From: Planctomycetaceae bacterium
GTDB lineage: Bacteria; Planctomycetota; Phycisphaerae; Phycisphaerales; SM1A02
Assembly: GCA_027488265.1 (NCBI GenBank)
Contig: JAIYCA010000028.1
Coordinates: forward strand, 1-9,935
Direction of reading: 5' to 3'
Length of the DNA: 9,935 nucleotides
Position 1 is the stretch's first letter, and each line of letters starts with the position of its first letter. The translations under genes were made by a program, and so were the position numbers. Under the pieces are notes generated by a model. The model was given only the letters and a program-made list of their open reading frames with translations, was not told the origin of the DNA and did not search any database. This document shows positions 1-9,100 of the stretch, one piece after another.

Positions 1-176
1 CGAGATGCCGCCGCACTTGGAATGCGACCCGCAAGTCGACCACGAATGAGTTCATCGATCGAAGTTGGCGCGTCGAGTGCTTCCGACGCCGCATCGGTTG
101 GACGAGCGTCACCCGTTGCGACGGTTGCGCCGAGCGCAAATGTCGAGCACGGATTCACGGCGGCGCGCAGATCGAC
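1..176 (-). other. C-terminal tail after the dockerin-like domain, incomplete
   Basis: About 58 residues continue past the second calcium loop: VDLRAAVNPCSTFALG, then ATVATGDARPTDAASEALDA, then IDELIRGRLAGRIPSAAAS at the edge. No stop codon is reached, so the protein is longer. The stretch is Ala/Thr/Asp-rich and low in aromatic residues, like a linker. A short C-terminal sorting signal could lie just outside, but none is visible. Confidence 0.6.
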
Positions 177-3100
177 ACCGTTCGAAGACATCGCGAGCGC
201 GAGATCTGCTTGCGCGATCGTGCCATTCCCGTCGAGATCGCAACGGACCTCGGCAGGATTCGCACGATCAACGACGACACCAAGCAGCGTGGAGATTGCG
301 CCGAAATCCGTCACGTTTGTGCGTTGATCACCTGTCACGTCACCCCGAACAACCGCAACATCCAACCGCGCGGGGCTCGCCACGAGAAGATTTCCGACGA
401 GATCGGTCGCGCCAACGATGCGAATGCAGTAGCGAAGCCCCGCCGGAAGCGCTGGCGTGAACGTGATGTCCGCACCAGTGCCACCAAGTGTGAGTTCCGC
501 TGCAACCGTGGTCGCGGGCACCTGCACTTCGGCACCCGTACGATCGAACGCCGCGATCGAGACTGCAACCGCGTCGAACGACGTCGGGTCGATCGGCTCA
601 CTGAAGGTTGCGATGAGATTCGCCAAACCTCCATGGCGCGGCTCGCTCACCGCGGTTCCGGTCGCAAGCGGAAGCGCAGCACGCAGCGCACCTTGACCCT
701 TCACGCTTGCCCATTGCACCACCGAGGGGGCTTCGCTGTCCGGATCAAACTCGATCGTGTAGAGGCCGTCGCCGCCGCGATCGAAGAGATGGATATCCGC
801 GCGCAAGACAGGCTGCGGCACCGAGCGATCGATGAACTTCGTTTGCCAGGCGTTCACGCCGACTGTGAGTTCACGGCCGTCGTTACGCACAACCCGCGCG
901 ATACGCTTTGCGCCGCCCGACGGATCGACGAGACGGATGTACCGCCAGCCTGCGCCGACGCTCGCATCAACCGACAGCGTGAGCGGATCGATCACCGTCG
1001 CCGTCAGCATCTGCGGAGTCACGGGCTCAACCGCACCTTCCGAGAGATAGATGCGATCTGGAAGGCCGTTCACGTCATTCGCTTGATTGACGAGGAAGTC
1101 GGGGATGCCGTCATCCTGCGTGACATCGGCACGCACCGAGCGAACGAGCGGCTCAATCGTCGCCGAGTCAATCACCGCAAACTCTGGCGTGTTGAATCCG
1201 TTGAGACTCGAGATCTCGACGTCGTACCCAACGAACTCGCCTTGAATCGTCGAGGTCATGAGCCACTCGGCAACTGCGACCTCACCGGCCGCGATGTCGC
1301 CGAGATCGACCGCCAACGACGGCGAACGCGCTTCCGCACCAACGCGCGTTCCGATCAGATCAAAGTCGATCAGGAGATCACGCTCATTCTCGATGATCTG
1401 CGGCTCGCCCGATTCAATGCGCACGTCGCCAGCGACACCGCCGCCCGCGTTCTTCGCCCAAAGTCCAAGCGCGAATGGCACGCTCGGCTCAAGTTCTGGC
1501 GTGAATGGGTCGTCGCCGAAGACTTGCGTCTCGATGAAGTAGTTGAGTTCGAGCGACGGATTCGGCAGCACCGTGATCTGCGCTGGGAAGAGCGGGAACG
1601 AAAGCGTCTGTCCGCCCACCGCGTAACTCAGCGTGCCCTTGACCCTGTAGTTGGTCGGTGCGTTCGGCGCCGCAGAATCGCCTGGAATCAGCGTGAATGT
1701 CGCGCTTCCCGACGCACCCGCTGCGAGCGTGCCCGTACCGTCGACCGCCGTCAGCGTGTCGAGCGTTGGGCCAAGCACAACGAATCGCTCGCCCGCAGGC
1801 TCGCCGTTCGCATCCACGATTTGGAAATCAAGCCGCAGCGATTCAAGCGCGAACTCCGTGTCGTTGTCGAGCACGAGTCGTGCCTCGAACGCTTGGCGCG
1901 TCAGCGTGACGGTTTGCTCGAGTTGAATTGTGAGTGTCGTGCAGAGGCCCTGGCTTGGCTGGAGACTCAAGACGTAGACCGCGTAGGCCGCGCCGAAGAG
2001 TTGATTCAGACCGTCGAAGCCCGACGCGCGCACGGTTTGAACCGCGCCGCGTGCGCTCGCCATGTAGCCGTTGAGCACGGATCGATCGATGAAATCGGTC
2101 GAGAGCCCCGCGGGAACATCTTCCACCGTGAAGATCCCGAGTTCGTAGTAGTCGCGCGTGCGGTTCCAACGCTCCACGAGACGATGGAGTTCCACAAGCG
2201 GTCGCCCTTCCATCACCGCGGGATACTCGCTCCAGAACGCCTCGAGTGCTGCGAGTTCTTCGCTGGTCACGCGTGTCACGTTCGCGTTCGTTGGATCGAT
2301 CAACGCGTCGAGGAGCGCGCCGATGAACTGGCTGCGAATGGCGTTTCCTTCACCGGCTGTCATGCCGTTGTCGTCGATGACGCGCGTGCGTGGGCCTTCA
2401 AGTCGGTCGAACCACGCGAAATCGCCGAGTTCATAGGCGAACGGGCGCACCATGCGAATGGCGAGGAGGCCGGCGTTCGCCAAGTCCTCGTAGTCCTCAC
2501 GCGTCGCGTCGACGGCGTCGGGCACCGTGAAGAGACTTTCAAACGGATCATTCACGCCCGCGACGCCCTCTTCCGACTGAAGCACACACGGACCTGGTTC
2601 TCCTCCGGAGGTTGCCGCCTGATTCTGCAAGCAGCAGCAGGCCTTGAATGCATCTGTAATAGCTTCAAGTGCTCGTCCAGCGGGGAACTTCTTTGCAAAG
2701 TCAATTGCCTTCTCTTCCGCAGCAGCTCCAAGCGATTCCTTTGCCGCATCTCCCAACGCACTCAATGAATCTGGTGGCGATTCCATGATCTTGTCAGCCA
2801 ATTTCTCCGCTGCTGATTCAAGTACATCCTTCAGCGCACGTGCAGCAGCACTGCCGCCTTGATCTTGATCTCCGCTGCCCCCGCCGCCGTTGTTGTCGCC
2901 TTCTTCATCCGCTTCGGCGTCTTCCTCTTCATCATCACTTTCGAGCAACTCGTCAGCGATCTTGTCCTCAGCCTTCTCGAGGAGACAGTCGCGCAACTTC
3001 GCCGCTTGTTCCGCTCCACCGACAGCCGCCCCCACCGCATCGCTGCCGCACGGAATGAACTTGTCGATGCACTGATCGAAGCACGCCTCGCAATTCGGCG

Positions 3101-6100
3101 CCGTGTACTGGCCCGGCGGCGTTGGCTGAGACGCACCCGGCACGTTGCCGAAGCCAGGCGGATTGAATCCTCCCGCGCAGCCGAAGCACGAACCGCCGAA
3201 GCTCGGGCCGCTGCTATTCGGACACTCGACGGTCTTGTCGACGCCGAGGAGGAAGCTGTACTTCCCGAGCGTGTTGCCGCAGAGCAGTTCCCACACGGCA
3301 CGCATCGCGGGGCGCTGCACGCAATCAGGACCACCAACGAGGCCCTGCCCGAATTGATGATCGATCACGAGGAACGGCGCCGAAACCGACTGGCCAGGCA
3401 ACAGGTCACCGACGATCGGTGAGAGCGGGATGATCTCGTAGCGATCGGTGTTTTCGATCTCCCAGAGCGTGTTGTCCGCGGCGACGAGGCCATGGTTCGT
3501 GATGGTGAACTCGCGGTAACTCACTTCACCGTCGAGCGCGTCGAGGTCGAGCACCACCGGCTCCACCGTCACGACGGGCGCAGGGACGTTCGTTTCAAAG
3601 TTGAGCGTGATCGTGATCGTGTACTGATCGCTAAACGGCACAGGCACGACCGTCCAAGAGTACGTCACAAGGACGCGGCTCATGAAGAGTTCGAGATCGA
3701 GTCCGCCTGGGCCAACGAAGATCGATTGCTGCGCGCCACCATGTTGCGGCGCGGTTCCACGCAGCGTGTAGTTGCCCACTGGGACGCGCGTGAACTCGAT
3801 GAATCCCTCCGCGTCGACGAGACCACTCGCGATCGCCTCGGTCGCGCCCGAAGGAACGAGTTCGACGGTCGCGTTCGGATAGGTCGGCGGTGTTGCGTAG
3901 AAGCTGAATTCGTTCGTCGTACGAACGCGCACTGTGGCGGTGGCGTCGCTCGTCGCGTTGAACGTCATCGGGACGCCCACACCGAGGCCTTCGTTTGCCG
4001 TGTCGGTCACGGTGATCCACGGATTCGCTGTGTACGGACCGATGACGAGATCTTCCGCTGGATCAAGCCGCAGCGAGACGACGGTCGATGCGCCTGGCGC
4101 GAGCGGCGGCAACGATGCCGGCGTCGCGAGCGTGCCGAACGGCGAAGCTGCAACCTGAACGGAGAGCGCACCGGTTGCGACCGTTCCTGCGTTCGTCACA
4201 GTGACGTTCACATAGTCGACTTCGCCGACGAGCATGTCGCGCACGATCGACGCTGGCGCGGCGACGAGTTGCGGCAACGCCTCGATCGCGAAGACAGGGA
4301 ACTCCGCGACCTTCGCAGTCGTCTTCGGCGTCACGAGCGTGAAGCGCACGAGACCGCCTTCCGATCCTTCGCCGACGGTGACTGCGTAGTCGATGAAACG
4401 CGATTCGTTGGCGCCGAGTGTCGATGCGCCAAGCGACGCGGTCGCCGAGAGCCCCTCACCGATCGCTTCGACCTCGAGCACCGCGCCTTCGAGCGCGAGT
4501 TCGCCGAGATTTCGGACGAGAATCTGCCCACTCGCAGCGCCGCCTTCCGCGATGCGGCGTTCGCTCGCATCGGCTTGGATCGACGCGCCCCAATAGACCA
4601 CCTGCGTTTGCACTGCAGGCGTGCCGCTTCCAGCACGCGCGCCGAAACCGTAGACGCCGGCGTTGTTGGCCACCGGCGCGACGTCTACGACAGCGCGACC
4701 ATCGGAACCCGTCGTGAAGGACGCGGTCGTTGGGAAGCCGTCGACGAGCGTGAGGCGCGTGCCCGAGATGTTCGCAACGGGTTCACCCGTCGCTTGGCTG
4801 CGCGATTCGATGATGAGTGTGGTCGGCGCGGGGAGTTCAAGTTCCGATGCGACGACGGAAGCCGTCACCACAACGCCACCCACCGAAAGCGCACCTTGCG
4901 CGATGCGTGTGTTGTCGACTTCGCCGCTGCTGCCGTCGCTCAGTGATTCGAGCACATTCGAGGCGTCATCTGTCACGACGGTGATGCGCCACACGCCGCT
5001 CGCGGGCGCGGTGAAGTCAATCGAGCGGTTGTACGACGCACCGACCGCGAGCACATTCGGGCCGGGTGCTGCACCAACCGTCACAAAGCCCGGTCCATCG
5101 GTGCGCGTCGCATAGATCTTGTCGACCCAGCCGCCTTCCGCGACTCCGAGGCCGTTGTTCGTCACCGTGAAGTTCGCCGTGAGACGTTCGCCTTCGACGG
5201 CCGACGCTGGCGCCGACGCCGCCACAACGGTGAGATTCGGCCGCGGCGCAGGATCGATGTTGATCACGATCGTGCGAATGAACGCGTTGCTCACACCTTC
5301 CGCCGACTCCTCGATCGAACCCGTCGAATCAGCAGTCACCACGACGCGTTGCGCGCCTTCGACCGACGTTGGAATCGTGCATTGCACCGTGCGCACGACT
5401 TCAGCACCGGCAGGAATCGTTTGGACGATGGTCGGCGCCGCGATCGTGCGATCGTTGCCGATCGTCGCGTCATCGGAGAGCGCGACAAGATCGCCGCGGA
5501 ATCCGCTCGCGCCGCCGTTTCCGATGTTCTCGACGGTGTATGTCACCGAAATCGTGTCGCCCGCGGTCGCGCTTGTCGGCGCCGAGATCGCGGTCACAAT
5601 GAGATTCGGCTGTCGCGGCGTGATTGCAAGCGAGTTTGAACAGTTGTTCGACTCACTTGATTCAACGATCTCGCCGCGCGCATCCGCGCAGACTTGCAGC
5701 GTGAACGCGCCGCCTGTGACCTGCGGGGTCGCGATCTGTCGAATCAACTCGACCGACGCCCCCACCGGAAGATCCTCGGAGAGGAGGAGTTCGGCGAGCA
5801 GAATCGACTGCGATTCACCCGACGCCGAGATGCTGAAGAAACTATTGGCGGTGAGATCGGCTTGACCGTTGTTCGTCATGCGCAGCGTCACGTTGAACGG
5901 CTGGCCGAACGAAATCTCTGTTGGCACCGAAACGAAAGACGCCGTCAGATCTGGAAGCGCGGGTCGCACCAATGCGATCGGTGCACTGACGACCAAGTTG
6001 TTGCCTTCGTCGCTCTCCTCAATCGAGGCGTTTCCGTCGGTCTTGATCAGCAATCGATACGTGCCGTTCAAGAGCGCGTTTGCGAGCGGCAGTTGCACGC

Positions 6101-9100
6101 TTGCCGCACGCGGCGACGTCGCGCCCGGCGCGAGTGCCGCCGAACCCGAACCGACCACCGCGACAGGAATGTCGTTTGTCGAGAAGAGTGCGTCGGTGGA
6201 GAGGAAGACGATGTCGCTGAAGCCGCCAGCGGCCGCGAGATCACCCTCGTTGGTCACGCTCCACGAGACATCAATCGCCTCGCCGAAGGTCCCCGTCGCT
6301 GGAAGAACAACTGACGACGCCACGAGATCTGGCGCAGGCGTCGCAGCAACGGCGCACGCCGCGCTTGCGCCCGCGTTGTTCGATTCGCTGCCCTCGGTGA
6401 GTACCGCGAGCGCGTCGACCACCGCGAGGAAGAACTTCGTCTCCGCCGCGTACGACACGGGAATCTGCACGCTTGCGGTGCGTTGGTACGACGCTTCCGG
6501 CGCGAGCACTCCTGCGGAAACAGGCTGCGTGCGCAACAGAAGGTCGTCCGCCGAGAGCGTCGCGTCGTTCGAAAGATAGATGCGGTCGCTCCAGCTGCCC
6601 GACGTCGGGGCTGTTCCAGCGTTCGTTCCGCGCCAGGTGACACTTACCGAATCACCGGCTTGCGCCGAGGTTGGCGCCGCGAGAACGGCGGCCACCAAAT
6701 CGGGGCGCGCGGGCGCTGCGATCGTGAATGGCGCGCTCGCCAAGGTGTTCGATGCAGCGTCGGCGCCTTCGTCGACTTGGTTGAGCGCGTCGGTCCGCGC
6801 GATCAAGCGTGCAGAACCCACAAAGTCGGGGAGCGTCACGACGGCCGAGTCGCTGTAGTTCGCGCCACCCGCGAGCGTCTGGCTGCGCACGCGCTCGACA
6901 AGCATGATGTCGCTCGAAGTGAGCACATCATCTTGGCTCAACCAAATCTGATCGCGCCACGAGCCCGTTGCAGTTGCGTCGCCGGTGTTCGCGATCGTCC
7001 ATAAGAGCGTTGCCGTTTGCGTCGCAACCGCGTTCTCAAGCGCCGCGACTGCAATCACGCCGAGGTCGGCGCGCGGCGGCGGAAGCACTTCAAACGCGAC
7101 CGATACAGCGCGGTTGTTTGCTTCCTTCGGCCGTTCATCGACTTCGTTGAGGCGGTCGGCGGTGGCCACGACAAAGCGTGCACCAGCGACCGACGCAGGA
7201 ATGACGAAACTCGCACCTACGGCCGACTGCTCACCGATCGCGAGTGCGCTCGACACCGAGATATCCCCGAGGAAAGTGTCGTCGCTGTCACCGCCAACGT
7301 TGTTCGTCGAGAGCGCAACGCCGATACGACGGAGCGAATTCACCGCTGCGGTGCCATCGTTGCGTTCGACGACCGTCAATGAGATCGGCGTGCCCGCGAC
7401 GACATTGCTCGGAACAGTGATCGATGCGATCGTGAGATCCGGATTCGGCGGGAATCGCAGTTGAATCGGCCCGATCGCTGCGGAGACGTTGTTCGATTCG
7501 CCACTCGTGCGTTCGTTGACTTGCCCGTTCGCATCGGCGGAAACAAAGACGAAGAACTCCGCCTCTTCCTGCGGCGCTGTGAGCACCAATTCCACCGTGC
7601 GTTCAGCACCCGCCGCGAGCGCAGCGGTCGCGGCAACAGGTGCTCCGAGGAACTGGTCGCCACCGAAAGCCGCATCGGTCGAACGGAACGCGCGGTCACT
7701 CCATGGGAGTTGCGCCACCGCGTTGCCTTGATTGCGCACCGTCCAACGCAGCGTGAACGGCTGACCAGCCACAATCGATGATGGTGCTTCGACTGCCGTC
7801 ACGATGAGGTCGGGCGCGGCAGGTGGTTGCACCTCCACTGAACCCGCGATCAACGTGTTGTCGGCGTCGTTCGACTCAAAGCGCGCGGACGTCGCGTCGA
7901 CCGCGATCAAGATCGAGTAGGTGCCGCTGGCGGTCGACTCCGGCAATGTGAAATTGACGCTGCCTGCAAGCGACGCGCCCGAGGCGAGCGTCGCATTCGT
8001 ACGTACGACGCTTCCGAGGAGCGTGTCCGATGCATCGAGCGTCGTATCGAGCGAGAGGAACACGCGATCCGTGAATGAGGGGCCGATCGAGTCCCCCGCT
8101 CCCGTGTTTGAGGTTGCGAAGGAAATAGTCGTCGATTGCGTGGTGAAAATCGTCGCGGGCGCCGTCACGTTGGCTGCAACGAGATTCGCCGCAAGGATCT
8201 CAATTGGCGCACCGAAGGCGACGTTGTTCGCTTCACCGTCGTTCTTCGACGAACTCTCGGCGATGTCGCCGTCGATATCGAGCGTAAGTCGCGGCACCAC
8301 GGTGCCAGCGACGAAGGGCGCAACACCCGAAAGCGTGCGCTCCGCGGTTGCCTTCGGTGCGAGATCGGCGTTGGCAAGCGAGGTTCCAAACGTCGCGATC
8401 AACGTTGGTGTCGAAACCGAGGCCACAAAATCGACGCGCGAACTCCATGGCGCGACCGCATCGGCGTCGCCTGCGTTTCGTTCGATGAACAACGCCGTCA
8501 TCGGTGCGCCCGCGCTGATCGACTTCGCAACGATCGGGCCATCTGAGACGAGATCGGCGACAGGAACCTCTTTCTCGATCGAAACCGTGATGGAGGCCTT
8601 GTCGAGCGTCAGCGTGGTGTTCGGCGGAAGCGTTGTCGCTGTGAATGCTCCGGAACGTCCGCTCGGGAAAGACGCGAGCGCCCATGTCGTTCCGACGGAA
8701 GGTGCGAACGAGGGATCGAATGCGAGCGTGAATGCGCCGTCGAGCGCGCCCGTCGTCGCGCTGATCGCCGTGTTCGTCGAACTCGCGATCTGCGTCAGCG
8801 ACGATGAGGCGCTGCACGCGAAGGCGCCATTCACAGCGACTGCCGTATTTCCTTCAAGCGTGAGGAAGCCCTCGTTGAGCAGTGTTCCGCCAAAAGGAGA
8901 GAGTGGAAGCGTACCCGTGTTCACGATGCGACCACGCGCACGCGGCTCAATGCGCGCCAAACCCGCGAGTTGCGCGGTGCTGCCATCGATCGATCGAATG
9001 TTGCCCGATCCGCGCAGCGTGAGATCTGCCGCGAGCGTGCGAATCGCCTGAGGAACGCGCAGATCTGCAGAGGTTTCCCAAGTACCACCCGCAAGACGAT

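Noticed and set aside
2338..2375. Loop DDNGMTAGEGN as a possible third calcium-binding EF-hand
   Set aside because: It lacks the regular spacing of acidic ligands and the flanking helices expected of an EF-hand.
210..2768. Long open frame on the plus strand, 852 codons
   Set aside because: It is in exact codon register opposite the minus-strand gene. It is full of Arg and His with no recognisable domain, and arises because the real gene rarely uses TCA, TTA or CTA codons.
2869..2965. Possible simple-sequence expansion or microsatellite in the acidic run
   Set aside because: The bases are mixed ttc, atc, ctc and gtc codons rather than one repeated unit. It is a compositional bias in the protein, not a DNA repeat.
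3492..4946. Plus-strand open frame of 484 codons
   Set aside because: Same codon register and Arg/Asp/His-rich composition as the other antisense shadows; the minus strand here encodes clear beta-sandwich sequence and the FETNVPAPV motif.
5119..5865. Plus-strand open frame of 248 codons
   Set aside because: Low-complexity shadow opposite CARDB repeats 8-10, with no motif of its own.
8233..8817. Minus-strand open frame of 194 codons in another frame
   Set aside because: Arg/His-rich out-of-frame translation of the same region; the correct frame gives CARDB repeat 1.
7921..9051. Plus-strand open frame of 376 codons, Ser/Val/Ala-rich, superficially like a secreted protein
   Set aside because: It overlaps the CARDB repeats and solenoid region on the minus strand. 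Its composition mirrors the complement of that coding sequence and no domain is visible.
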